NCBI GenBank assembly: GCA_019118565.1
Contig: DWYR01000008.1
Coordinates: 62,001-126,000, forward strand
DNA: 64,000 nucleotides
Direction of reading: 5' to 3'
From: Candidatus Alistipes avicola
GTDB lineage: Bacteria; Bacteroidota; Bacteroidia; Bacteroidales; Rikenellaceae
How positions within the stretch are numbered: position 1 is the first letter of the stretch; each line of letters starts with the position of its first letter. The notes under the pieces were generated by a model. It did not search any database, was not told the origin of the DNA, and saw only the letters and a program-made list of their open reading frames with translations. Shown here piece after piece: positions 18,200-26,738 of this stretch. The translations under genes were made by a program, and so were the position numbers.

Positions 18200-19323
18200 C
18201 AGTATTTCTCCACGTCTTTGCTTGTAATCTTCTGGTCGCTCAATACAAGCAGACGCTCCACGACGTTGCGCAGTTCGCGAATATTGCCGCTCCAAGGCAT
18301 CCCCTGAAGCATCTCCATCGCTTTTTTGTCGATCTGCTTCTCTGGAATTTTGTACTCTTTGCTGATCAATCCGATGAAATGGTCGACCAGTTGAGGTATA
18401 TCTTCGGGGTGTTCGCGTAAAGGCGGAACCTTGATGATGATTACTCCGATGCGGTGATAAAGGTCTTCGCGGAAATTCCCCTTTTTGATCTCTTCGAGCA
18501 AATTTTTGTTTGTAGCTGCGATGATCCGTACGTCGACTTCGATGTCCCGATCACTGCCTACGCGGCTGATTTTGTTCTCCTGCAATGCACGCAATACCTT
18601 CGCCTGGGCCGCGAGCGACATGTCGCCGATTTCGTCCATGAAAAGCGTACCGCCGTTGGCCTGTTCGAACTTTCCCTTCCGCTGCTTGATGGCCGAGGTA
18701 AAAGCTCCCCGTTCGTGACCGAAGAGCTCACTTTCGATCAGCTCGGAGGGGATTGCGGCACAGTTCACCTCGACAAAAGGAGCGTTCGCCCGGCTGCTTT
18801 TGGCATGAAGGGCGCGAGCAACCAACTCTTTGCCCGTACCGTTCTCTCCCGTAATCAAAACGCGGGCATCGCACGAGGCAACTTTTGCGATCATCTGATG
18901 TACGTGTTGCATGGCCTCGGAGTCGCCGATGATCTGTTCGTCGGAACCGCTCCGCACAGAGCGTTTTTGTTTGACCGATGTGCGTACGGACTCTTCACTC
19001 TGTTGTTCCAGCGTGTGTCGGATCGATAGCAACAGACGGTTCATGTCGATGGGCTTGGTCAGGTAATCCTGAGCCCCGTTTCTCAACGCTTTGATCGCGG
19101 ATTCTACAGTCGGATCCGTCGAAAGAACGATGAACGGGATGTTGCAATGCGGAAGGCGGTCTTCGTGCTCCGAGATAATCAGATCAAAAGGGATATGCTC
19201 GCATAATTCCAATGCCTGGGTTTCGCTGTCCGCACTTTCGGTAGAGAAGCCCTCGAACTCCAACCGCTCGCGCAGTGTGTTGCGCAGACTTTTCGATTGA
19301 TCCAGGATTAAAACTTTTGCCAT
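18196..19323 (-). CDS. Sigma-54-dependent activator with degenerate receiver and no HTH
   Basis: A 375-residue AAA+ enhancer-binding-protein homologue. The N-terminal receiver (about 1-95) is shortened: where a phospho-Asp is expected there is Glu52 (IISEHEDRLP), the acidic pocket is DQ rather than DD, and about 15 residues normally following the Asp are missing; TKPID with Lys90 is kept. The AAA+ domain has Walker A GENGTGKE (159-166), the sigma-54 loop as GAFTSA (206-211) instead of GAFTGA, Walker B TLFMDE, and the GNIRELRNVVERL sensor II. The protein ends after this with no Fis-type DNA-binding domain. No kinase gene is adjacent. It should depend on RpoN, but how it reaches DNA is unclear. 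Confidence 0.85.
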   Translation of the reverse strand: MAKVLILDQSKSLRNTLRERLEFEGFSTESADSETQALELCEHIPFDLIISEHEDRLPHCNIPFIVLSTDPTVESAIKALRNGAQDYLTKPIDMNRLLLSIRHTLEQQSEESVRTSVKQKRSVRSGSDEQIIGDSEAMQHVHQMIAKVASCDARVLITGENGTGKELVARALHAKSSRANAPFVEVNCAAIPSELIESELFGHERGAFTSAIKQRKGKFEQANGGTLFMDEIGDMSLAAQAKVLRALQENKISRVGSDRDIEVDVRIIAATNKNLLEEIKKGNFREDLYHRIGVIIIKVPPLREHPEDIPQLVDHFIGLISKEYKIPEKQIDKKAMEMLQGMPWSGNIRELRNVVERLLVLSDQKITSKDVEKYC

Positions 19324-19326
19324 ATC

Positions 19327-19356
19327 TTGCTTTTATTGATTTTTTATGTACTTTTG
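19327..19356 (+). promoter_or_regulatory. Promoter reading toward the DUF4290 gene
   Basis: TTG (19327-19329), 19 bases, TACTTTTG (19349-19356): a good Bacteroidetes match on the plus strand. It lies immediately upstream of the divergent sigma-54 activator start codon (19323) and about 160 bases before the DUF4290 start, giving a long leader. Confidence 0.55.
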
Positions 19357-19516
19357 TGCTATAAAGTTACGATTTTTCTCCAGAAAACTTCAATTATGTC
19401 TGCAAATTTAATTCTGGGAGAATCAAAAGCGGTCATTTTTTTGAAAAACTCTCTATTATAGGGCGTTTCAGAGTATTTATCGGACGATTTGCGACATTCG
19501 TCGCTAAAGATATCCT

Positions 19517-20212
19517 ATGCAAAAAAATTATAATTATAAAAGACGCAAACTCTATTTGCCCGAATATGGTCGGCATATTCAGGAGATGGTGGATTCGCTC
19601 TTGCTGATCGACGATCGCCGTGAGCGCAATCGACAGGCGCGTGCCGTGATTGCCGTCATGGGGAACCTGAATCCGTTGCTGCGCGACACGGCCGATTTTA
19701 CCCACAAACTTTGGGATCATCTCTTCATCATGTCCGATTTCCAGCTGGATGTCGATTCTCCCTATCCGCGTCCGACACGTCAGCAATTGACTACGGCTCC
19801 GCGTCGTATGGTTTATTCGACGGGGGGAATCACGTATAAACATTACGGGAAGTATGTCGAGCGGATGATTCGCAAGTTGACCATGGAAAAAGATGCTTGT
19901 GCCGTAACGCGGGCGGTGGATAACCTGGCTCGGTACATGCGCACGAAGAGTTATGAATACAATCAGGAGCATCCGAGCAACGAGGTGATCATAAAAGATC
20001 TCAGAAAGATGTCTGATAATGAGATTCAGATCGACGAGATCGCTCTTACGAATATTCGGAATGATTATAAACAACTTCATTCGGGGCATATCGCCAAGGG
20101 ACAGAAGGGGACCAAAGGCACTGCTCGGCAGCAGCAGAAGAATCGGAATCAGCACGTCGCCCGCAATTTCGGCAATAAAAATGGCGGGACCCGGCACAAT
20201 TCTTCCAAATAA
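19517..20212 (+). CDS. DUF4290 protein
   Basis: A 231-residue protein matching the Bacteroidetes-specific DUF4290 family by its N-terminus (YNYKRRKLYLPEYGRHIQEMV) and the HKLWDHLFIMSDFQLDVDSPYP block at about 65-85. No signal peptide or membrane helix; cytoplasmic. The last 40 residues are basic and low-complexity (KGQKGTKGTARQQQKNRNQ), suggesting nucleic-acid contact, which is inference. Function unknown. Starts a co-directional run through folA. Confidence 0.75.
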   Translation: MQKNYNYKRRKLYLPEYGRHIQEMVDSLLLIDDRRERNRQARAVIAVMGNLNPLLRDTADFTHKLWDHLFIMSDFQLDVDSPYPRPTRQQLTTAPRRMVYSTGGITYKHYGKYVERMIRKLTMEKDACAVTRAVDNLARYMRTKSYEYNQEHPSNEVIIKDLRKMSDNEIQIDEIALTNIRNDYKQLHSGHIAKGQKGTKGTARQQQKNRNQHVARNFGNKNGGTRHNSSK

Positions 20213-20245
20213 ATCCGTTTGTATACGAAAAGAGGAACTCGAATC

Positions 20246-21382
20246 ATGAATCATAGATTTATCACTTCGGTCTTTTGTGGGTGTGTGATTTTTTTAACCT
20301 CCTGCCACTCTTCGACCGTTAAGATTTCCGGGCGATTGGTCGGATCGGATTGTCGGACGGTTTACGTGGAACAGGAGACTCAGTTGGGACAGACCGTGAT
20401 CGACTCCGCTACGGTGGATAGTGCCGGTAATTTTTTACTCAAGATCAAAGAGGAGGATGAAACACCCTCGCTCTATAATTTGGTCTGCAACGCCGAAAGA
20501 ATCCCGTTGTTCCTGGCGGGGGGAGATCATGTGACGATTAATGCCGTCGGACGCGTTCTGCCGAACTATACCGTCCAGGGCTCTGCGGAGTCCGAACTGT
20601 TGCGGCAGTTTTACCAGCCGTTTGTGGCAGGATTGGCCCGCTTGGACGAGTTGGCTTCCCTGTCAAGAGAGGAGGCCCTGAATGAAGAGGGACTGTTGCG
20701 TATCGAGACGGCCTATAAAGCCGAGTATCTGCGGATAAAGCGGGAGCAGTTGAAGTTCATCATCGAGCATCAGTCCTCGCTGGCTGCCGTTTACGCCTTG
20801 TATCAGCGACTCCCGGGCGATGTATTCCTGTTTAATCTGGATGGGGACCTGATCTATTACCGCATGGTGGCCGATGCTCTGGAAGAGAGTTATCCGCAGT
20901 CTCCCTATTTGCCGCTGCTTGCCAGCGAGATTGCCCGGATGGAGACGCGGATCAATTTGGTTTCCAGTATCGCGGAGACGGGTTATCCGGATCTCGAGAT
21001 GCTCGATATGTTCGGGAACAAAGTACGCCTCAGTTCGCTTCAGGGGAAGGTGATCCTTGTCGAGTTCTGGTCTGCCGAGCGTGGAAACAGCAATGCGCTC
21101 AATGCCGAACTCAAGGAGTTGTACGACCGCTATGCCGACCGCGGTTTCGAGATTTACCAAGTCGGAATCGACACGTCGAAGCAGGCGTGGGTGACGGCAG
21201 TCCAGGAGCAGCGCCTGCCGTGGATCTCGGTGAGCGACTTCAAGGGGGAGGCCTCTCCTGCGCTCGGACTTTACGCCGTGCAGAAACTGCCTTCGAACTT
21301 CCTGATTAACCGCGAAGGGGTTGTCATCGCGCGAGATCTCTACGGTGATGCTTTGGAGAAGGCGTTGGAGGCTCAATTCTAA
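20246..21382 (+). CDS. Thioredoxin-fold lipoprotein (DUF4369/TlpA-like) lacking CXXC
   Basis: A 378-residue predicted lipoprotein; I start at MNHRFITSVF, giving lipobox LTSC with Cys20. The N-terminal part (about 25-120) is DUF4369-like (VKISGRLVGSDCRTVYVEQ), a helical middle follows, and residues about 250-378 form an AhpC/TlpA thioredoxin fold (MFGNKVRLSSLQGKVILVEFW). The redox motif, normally WCxxC, reads FWSAERGNS (274-282), so both cysteines are gone while the cis-Pro region (KLPSNFLINREG) remains. It cannot be a disulfide oxidoreductase by the usual mechanism; a binding or scaffold role is possible. Confidence 0.75.
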   Translation: MNHRFITSVFCGCVIFLTSCHSSTVKISGRLVGSDCRTVYVEQETQLGQTVIDSATVDSAGNFLLKIKEEDETPSLYNLVCNAERIPLFLAGGDHVTINAVGRVLPNYTVQGSAESELLRQFYQPFVAGLARLDELASLSREEALNEEGLLRIETAYKAEYLRIKREQLKFIIEHQSSLAAVYALYQRLPGDVFLFNLDGDLIYYRMVADALEESYPQSPYLPLLASEIARMETRINLVSSIAETGYPDLEMLDMFGNKVRLSSLQGKVILVEFWSAERGNSNALNAELKELYDRYADRGFEIYQVGIDTSKQAWVTAVQEQRLPWISVSDFKGEASPALGLYAVQKLPSNFLINREGVVIARDLYGDALEKALEAQF

Positions 21383-21394
21383 CAGTAGGAAACG

Positions 21395-22126
21395 ATGTAC
21401 TATTTCGTATCGGATGTCCATCTGGGGTGTGGCGATGAGGCTACCTCCCGTCAGGTCGAGGCTCGGTTTACGGCGTGGCTCGATACAATCGCATCCGATG
21501 CCGAAGCGGTATTTATTATAGGGGATCTCTTCGATTTCTGGTTCGAGTACAAGCGGGTCATTCCAAAAGCTCCGGTGCGCGTGCTGGGTCGTCTGGCTGC
21601 CTTGACCGACCGGGGGGTGCGGGTCGTCTTCCTGACGGGTAACCACGATATGTGGGTGCGCGATTTTTTTGAAAAGGAGTGCGGAATGGAGGTCTATACC
21701 TCTCCCCAAACGATCTTGCTCGCCGGGAAGAGGCTCTTCCTGGCACACGGCGACAATATGAAAATCGACAATCAGCCCCTCTTGCGTCTGATGAATGCCG
21801 TGTTCCGTTCGAAATTGCTGAAGTCGTTGTTCTCGGCGCTGGTACATCCCGACTGTGCCTTGCGCTTCGGACAGTGGTGGAGCGGGAAATCACGGAAGAG
21901 CCACGATGTAGAGGAGTTGGGCGAGCATATTACCGAGCCGCTTATCGCTTATGCCCGCGAATATCGGGCGGCTGAACAGCCCGATTATTTTATTTTCGGC
22001 CATATGCACCAGCCGCGCGACTTCTCGGAGGGGAATCTCCGGGTGTTGTGCTTGGGGGAGTGGGGGCATGATCCGGTCTATGCCGTGATGGATCGGGAGG
22101 GCCGTATTGCACTGAAAAAATTTTGA
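21395..22126 (+). CDS. lpxH: UDP-2,3-diacylglucosamine diphosphatase
   Basis: A 243-residue calcineurin-like metallophosphoesterase cutting UDP-2,3-diacylglucosamine to lipid X in lipid A synthesis. Metal motifs in order: SDVHLG (6-11), IGDLFDFWFE (about 42-51), GNHDMW, AHGDN and FGHMHQPRD. The FDFWFE segment and length fit LpxH rather than a general phosphatase. It lies 12 bases after the thioredoxin-fold gene and 6 before thyA. Confidence 0.88.
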   Translation: MYYFVSDVHLGCGDEATSRQVEARFTAWLDTIASDAEAVFIIGDLFDFWFEYKRVIPKAPVRVLGRLAALTDRGVRVVFLTGNHDMWVRDFFEKECGMEVYTSPQTILLAGKRLFLAHGDNMKIDNQPLLRLMNAVFRSKLLKSLFSALVHPDCALRFGQWWSGKSRKSHDVEELGEHITEPLIAYAREYRAAEQPDYFIFGHMHQPRDFSEGNLRVLCLGEWGHDPVYAVMDREGRIALKKF

Positions 22127-22132
22127 TTCATC

Positions 22133-23032
22133 ATGCAACAATATCTCGATCTGCTCCGCCGGATTCAGCGGGAAGGTATCGTCAAAAACGACCGTACGGG
22201 AACCGGAACACGCAGTGTGTTCGGCCATCAGATGCGGTTCGACCTGCAACAGGGATTCCCGTTGCTGACTACCAAGAAGGTCTTTTTGAAAGGGGTCATT
22301 CATGAACTGCTCTGGTTCCTGAAGGGCGATACGAACATCAAATACCTGCTCGATCACGATGTCCATATCTGGGACAACGATGCATTCCGCTATTATAATG
22401 AGCTTTGTGTGCGTCACGGTGTATTGCCGCTGACGCGGGAGGCATTCCTGGAGGCTGTCTGTCGTGAAGAGCCTTCGTCGATCGAAGGATACCTGCTGGG
22501 CGATCTGAATCATGTGTACGGTTACCAGTGGCGCAGCTGGCCCAACCCCGACGGAGGGGCGATTGACCAGATCCGTCAGGTGATCGAGACGATCAAGAAC
22601 AATCCCGATTCGCGCCGGATGCTCGTTTCGGCCTGGAATGTGGCCGAGGTGGATGATATGGCGCTGCCTCCCTGCCATGTGCTTTTCCAGTTCTATGTGG
22701 CCAATGGACGCCTTTCGTGTCAGCTCTACCAGCGAAGTGCCGATACGTTCCTGGGAGTTCCCTTCAATATCGCCTCTTATGCCCTGCTGACGATGATGGT
22801 GGCGCAGGAGTGCGGTTTGCAACCGGGCGATTTTGTCCATACGCTCGGCGATACGCATATCTACCTGAACCATTTTGACCAGGTGGCCGAACAGCTCTCC
22901 CGTACCCCGCGACCGCTGCCGACTATGCGGCTCAATCCGGAGGTCCGTTCCGTATTTGATTTCCGGTACGAGGATTTCACGCTGGAAAACTACGATCCCT
23001 GGCCTGCGATCAAGGCCCCGATGTCCTTTTAA
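22133..23032 (+). CDS. thyA: Thymidylate synthase
   Basis: Converts dUMP to dTMP with 5,10-methylene-THF, yielding DHF. The 299-residue sequence has the N-terminal [19 protein letters not shown] (folded phosphate loop), catalytic Cys181 in [12 protein letters not shown], and [18 protein letters not shown]. It is longer than the 264-residue E. coli enzyme owing to an insert at about 85-125, a known long-form variant. The C-terminus is PMSF rather than the E. coli PVAI. It precedes folA by 22 bases, coupling dTMP synthesis with DHF recycling. Confidence 0.95.
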   Translation: MQQYLDLLRRIQREGIVKNDRTGTGTRSVFGHQMRFDLQQGFPLLTTKKVFLKGVIHELLWFLKGDTNIKYLLDHDVHIWDNDAFRYYNELCVRHGVLPLTREAFLEAVCREEPSSIEGYLLGDLNHVYGYQWRSWPNPDGGAIDQIRQVIETIKNNPDSRRMLVSAWNVAEVDDMALPPCHVLFQFYVANGRLSCQLYQRSADTFLGVPFNIASYALLTMMVAQECGLQPGDFVHTLGDTHIYLNHFDQVAEQLSRTPRPLPTMRLNPEVRSVFDFRYEDFTLENYDPWPAIKAPMSF

Positions 23033-23054
23033 GAATAACAAGAAGAGAAGCAAG

Positions 23055-23537
23055 ATGATAGCGATTATCGTAGCAGTGGCCGAGAACGGAGTGATCGGCA
23101 GCGAGAACCGCCTGTTGTGGCACATCTCCGAAGACCTCAAACATTTCAAGACCGTTACCACGGGCCATCCGGTGGTGATGGGGCGCAAGACGTTCGAATC
23201 GCTCGGACGTCCGCTTCCCAACCGGCGCAACGTGGTCATTACCCGCCAGGATCTGCAGATCGAGGGGGGTGAGGTGGTCCACTCGCTCGATGAGGCGCTG
23301 GCACTGTTCTCTCCCGACGAGCAGGTGTTCATCATCGGCGGGGCGCAGATCTACGCTCAGGCGCTGCCGCTGGCCGATACGTTTTTCCTGACACGGGTTT
23401 ACCATCCGTACGAGGGCGATACGCGTTTCCCGGTATGGGACGAGCGGGAGTGGACGCGGGTCGAGTGTACCCGCTTCGAGTGCGGCGAGAAGTATCCATA
23501 TCCCTTTGCATTCGAACGCTACGAACGGAAAAAATAG
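23055..23537 (+). CDS. folA: Dihydrofolate reductase
   Basis: A 160-residue NADPH-dependent enzyme reducing DHF to THF. I start at MIAIIVAVAENGVIG (23055); the longer open frame upstream overlaps thyA. Active-site features include NRLLWHISEDLKHFK (acidic residue of the folate site), GHPVVMGRKTFES and FIIGGAQIYAQAL. Downstream of thyA as in many bacteria. Confidence 0.95.
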   Translation: MIAIIVAVAENGVIGSENRLLWHISEDLKHFKTVTTGHPVVMGRKTFESLGRPLPNRRNVVITRQDLQIEGGEVVHSLDEALALFSPDEQVFIIGGAQIYAQALPLADTFFLTRVYHPYEGDTRFPVWDEREWTRVECTRFECGEKYPYPFAFERYERKK

Positions 23538-23569
23538 GTATTTTTACTACTGTCGGTTCCTGCAAGAAT

Positions 23570-23603
23570 AGATAACTTTGCCTCAGTGAAGTTATCTTTT
23601 TTT
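23570..23603 (+). terminator. folA terminator that contains a -7 box for the next operon
   Basis: A 9-bp inverted repeat AGATAACTT / AAGTTATCT (23570-23578 and 23589-23597) followed by seven T's looks like the folA terminator. The left arm and loop also spell TAACTTTG (23573-23580), an exact TAnnTTTG -7 box, so a transcript starting near 23586 would carry only the right arm and escape termination. No strong TTTG is seen about 20 bases upstream of the box. Confidence 0.7.
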
Positions 23604-23605
23604 GT

Positions 23606-24301
23606 ATGGGCAAGTATTTCGATATGCTGATGGAGGATGTGCGGATGAAGGAGGGCCTTCATTCGTGCATGAATTGCGGTGTCTGTACGGGCGTCTGTCC
23701 GGCGGCGGAGTTCTACAACTACGACCCGCGTCAGATCGTGAATATCGTACAGACGCAGGACGATGAGGCGATCGAAGGGTTGATGAAGAGCGATGTGATC
23801 TGGTACTGCGGCGAGTGTATGTCCTGTCGTCCGCGTTGTCCGCGCGGCAATACGCCGGGCTATGTGATCCAGGCGTTGCGGACGCTTTCGCAGAAACTCG
23901 GCTTCTTTGTCGAGAGCGAGAAGGGGCGTCAACAGCTGGCCATCAAGCGGACGATCGGAGAGAACATCCTGCGCACCGGCTATTGTATCGTGCCCAAACT
24001 GGTAAAACCTGAACTGCACCCCGAACAGGGAACCGTCTGGGAGTGGATCTATAACCATGACGAGGAGGTGTACGGCCGTTTCACGCCGGTCTATAACCAA
24101 CAGGGAGCCGGGGCATTACGCCGTATGGATGACAACTCGATGGAGGAGATGCGCCGGATTTTCGAAGAGACGGGAGGAAACGAATTCTTCGAGACGATCG
24201 AGCGGTACTCCGACCGCAAGGCGCGCGAAATGGGGTACGATGGTGCCGATGACCAGTATATGATGGATACCTACACGAAAAATTCCAACGAACACTATTA
24301 G
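23606..24301 (+). CDS. HdrC-like iron-sulfur protein
   Basis: A 231-residue soluble protein with two [4Fe-4S] motifs: Cys21/24/27/31 (CMNCGVCTGVCP) and Cys68/71/74/78 (CGECMSCRPRCP). That layout is the HdrC subunit of heterodisulfide reductases, which passes electrons between the HdrA flavoprotein and the HdrB catalytic subunit. It is followed three bases later by an HdrB-like gene. The C-terminal 100 residues are longer than in methanogen HdrC and of unknown role. Its start is 8 bases after a terminator/promoter element. Confidence 0.85.
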   Translation: MGKYFDMLMEDVRMKEGLHSCMNCGVCTGVCPAAEFYNYDPRQIVNIVQTQDDEAIEGLMKSDVIWYCGECMSCRPRCPRGNTPGYVIQALRTLSQKLGFFVESEKGRQQLAIKRTIGENILRTGYCIVPKLVKPELHPEQGTVWEWIYNHDEEVYGRFTPVYNQQGAGALRRMDDNSMEEMRRIFEETGGNEFFETIERYSDRKAREMGYDGADDQYMMDTYTKNSNEHY

Positions 24302-24304
24302 CCT

Positions 24305-25393
24305 ATGAGACGTTCGACGTGGAGCGATTACCAGAAGGAGATCGCTGACGACCACTATTATTATGTACGCAGCTGTATCCGGCAGAACTTCTTTCCGGGC
24401 AGCGAAAAGGCGTTTCTCGATATCATGCAGCGCGACCTGGGACGGGATGTGCTGGACGATCCGCTGCATACCTCCTGTACGGGTATCGGATACCACTCCG
24501 ATATCGTACCGCTGGAGACGATCATGACCGTTGTGGCCCGTCAGTTTGCCCTGATGACCGAGGCGGGATACGAGAACTTTATCTCTTCGTGTATCACCTC
24601 GTTCGGAATCTATACCGAGATCCTGGCTACGTGGGAGGAGTTTCCCGAACTGGAGGAGAAGATTCGCGAACACCTCTACAAGGCGACCGGCCGCGAGTTC
24701 CGCAAGCCGAAGAGTCTGGCACACACGTCGGATATCATCTTCCATGTGCGCGAAGAGATTGCGCAACGTGCCAAGTATCGGTTGGTCAATGCCCAGACGG
24801 GCGAGCCGCTGCACGTAGTCGAGCATATCGGTTGCCATTATGCCAAGATCTTCCCCAAATCGGGTATCGGCGGGGCGGAGTTCCCCTACGTGCTGGCCGG
24901 CATGATCGAGTCGTGGGGCGGCGAGTGTGTCGATTATCCGGAACGCCGCCACTGCTGCGGATTCGGATTCCGCAACTATCTGGTTCAGGCCAACCGGGGC
25001 TATTCGGTCGCCAACTCCCATAAGAAGCTCGAGAGCATGGCCCCCTACAAGCCCGATTTCATCGTGGCGAACTGTCCGGGGTGTGCGATGTTCCTCGACA
25101 AGTGGCAATATACCATCGCCGAGATGGAGGGCGTTACCTACGGTCAGGACGGACGCGGTATTCCGGTGCTGACCTATGAGGAGATGGCCGGTCTGGTGCT
25201 GGGTTACGACCCTTGGGAGTTGGGTTTGCAGATGCATCAGGTCAATGTCGAGCCGCTGCTCGACAAGATGGGCATCAGCTACGACCCTGCGGCCAAATAC
25301 CTGGGTCGTCATGGAAAATTTATTGGAAATCCGGCCCCTTCGGTCGTCAATTGCGGCTCGCAGGATATGGTCTATAATATCAAGATGCAATGA
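24305..25393 (+). CDS. HdrB-like CCG-domain protein
   Basis: A 362-residue protein with two cysteine-rich halves as in HdrB, where CCG motifs bind the noncubane [4Fe-4S] cluster that cleaves heterodisulfides. The C-terminal motif is complete: HIGCHYAK, then RRHCCGFGFRN, then ANCPGCAM (about 178-265). The N-terminal half has TSCTGIGYH and SSCITSFG, a partial set. Coenzyme M and B are not expected in this organism, so the true disulfide or other substrate is unknown. It overlaps the next gene by 4 bases. Confidence 0.83.
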   Translation: MRRSTWSDYQKEIADDHYYYVRSCIRQNFFPGSEKAFLDIMQRDLGRDVLDDPLHTSCTGIGYHSDIVPLETIMTVVARQFALMTEAGYENFISSCITSFGIYTEILATWEEFPELEEKIREHLYKATGREFRKPKSLAHTSDIIFHVREEIAQRAKYRLVNAQTGEPLHVVEHIGCHYAKIFPKSGIGGAEFPYVLAGMIESWGGECVDYPERRHCCGFGFRNYLVQANRGYSVANSHKKLESMAPYKPDFIVANCPGCAMFLDKWQYTIAEMEGVTYGQDGRGIPVLTYEEMAGLVLGYDPWELGLQMHQVNVEPLLDKMGISYDPAAKYLGRHGKFIGNPAPSVVNCGSQDMVYNIKMQ

Positions 25394-26400
25394 AACGAGA
25401 GGTTATCATCATAGGTGGCGGCGTAGCCGGTATTCAGACCGCTTTGCGACTGGCCGAACAGGGCATCCGCCCGACGATCATCGAAAAGGAGTCCGATCTG
25501 GGTGGCAAACTCAAGGGGTGGTACCATCTCTTCCCATCGATGACCCCGGCTTCGGAGGTGCTGACCGATCTGCGCCGTCGGATGGCCGGATACGATATCG
25601 AGGTGATGACCTCGACCGAGGTGGTGTCGCTTACCCCGCAGAGCGTGACGCTCTCATCGGGTGAGACGCTCGCGTGCCGTTCGGTGGTTGTTTGCTCCGG
25701 GTTTACCCTCTTCGATGCCCGCATCAAGGAGGAGTATGGCTACGGAATCTACGATAATGTCTATACGTCGGTCGATATCGAGCGTATGCTCAACGAAGGA
25801 TACGTGACGACGGCAAACGGACAGCGTCCGCGTCGGATCGTGTTGTTGCACTGCGTCGGGTCGCGTGACGAGAAGGTCTGCCAGTCACATTGCTCGAAGG
25901 TGTGCTGCATCACGGGTGTCAAGCAGGCCATGGAGCTCAAGAAACTCTTCCCGGATGCCGACGTATTCAACTTCTATATGGACATCCGAATGTTCGGTCC
26001 CGGATACGAGGAGATGTACCGGGAGGCACAGCAGAACTATAATATCCACTTCGTGCGGGGACGTATTTCGGAGGCGAGTCCTACTTTCGACGGACGGCTA
26101 CAGATCAAGGCCGAGGATACGCTGACCGGTCGTCCGTTGCGGATGAGCGTCGATATGCTGATCCTGCTGGTCGGCATGCGGGCCAACGATACGAACGAAC
26201 AGTTCGCCTCCTCGGCCGGATTGCATCGCGCTCCGAGCGGCTTCATGCAGCCGCAGGATCTCTTCCTGAACAGTGCCCGGAGCGGGGTGAACGGTATTTT
26301 CTATGCCGGTACGGTGACGGCTCCCAAAAATATCGGGGAGTCGTTGAACGAGGCAAGTGTCGCGGCCGATGCCGTAGCGGCTTATTTGAGGAGGGATTAG
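25390..26400 (+). CDS. Short HdrA-like FAD protein
   Basis: A 336-residue flavoprotein. FAD is bound by IIGGGVAGIQTALR (7-20) and LVGMRAND.. GIFYAGT at the C-terminus. The HdrA cysteine cluster is present around residues 154-172 (CVGSRDEKVC then HCSKVCC). It lacks the ferredoxin inserts and N-terminal domain of full-length HdrA, so it resembles the short HdrA/QmoA type. Whether it bifurcates electrons cannot be judged from sequence. Translationally coupled to the HdrB-like gene upstream. Confidence 0.83.
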   Translation: MKREVIIIGGGVAGIQTALRLAEQGIRPTIIEKESDLGGKLKGWYHLFPSMTPASEVLTDLRRRMAGYDIEVMTSTEVVSLTPQSVTLSSGETLACRSVVVCSGFTLFDARIKEEYGYGIYDNVYTSVDIERMLNEGYVTTANGQRPRRIVLLHCVGSRDEKVCQSHCSKVCCITGVKQAMELKKLFPDADVFNFYMDIRMFGPGYEEMYREAQQNYNIHFVRGRISEASPTFDGRLQIKAEDTLTGRPLRMSVDMLILLVGMRANDTNEQFASSAGLHRAPSGFMQPQDLFLNSARSGVNGIFYAGTVTAPKNIGESLNEASVAADAVAAYLRRD

Positions 26401-26401
26401 T

Positions 26402-26737
26402 ATGGCTGCGATCAACTGGGGATACGGCATCAGCAAGCCGCGGGCAATCGACCTTGACAGCAACAACCTGCGCAAGAGCGACGAGATTCTGCGTGAAATG
26501 CCCGAGTTGCAGACCTGCATCGGATGCGGGGGGTGCACGGCAACCTGTACGGCCGGAGCCATCACGGATTTCAATTTCCGAAAACTGCACACGCTTGTCC
26601 GCCGAGGAGAATACGAGGGCATCTATGAGCAGATGAACAAGTGTATGCTCTGCGGCAAGTGTCGTCTGGTATGTCCGCGCGGAATCAATACGCGGGCGGT
26701 AGTCATGCTCATCAAACGTAAATTGGGAGATTTCTAA
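26402..26737 (+). CDS. Small two-cluster 4Fe-4S protein (second HdrC-like)
   Basis: A 111-residue ferredoxin-like protein with Cys39/42/45/49 (CIGCGGCTATC) and Cys81/84/87/91 (CMLCGKCRLVCP). It starts 1 base after the HdrA-like stop and ends 1 base before the membrane subunit, so it is likely the electron wire between the flavoprotein and the membrane protein. Confidence 0.83.
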   Translation: MAAINWGYGISKPRAIDLDSNNLRKSDEILREMPELQTCIGCGGCTATCTAGAITDFNFRKLHTLVRRGEYEGIYEQMNKCMLCGKCRLVCPRGINTRAVVMLIKRKLGDF

Positions 26738-26738
26738 G

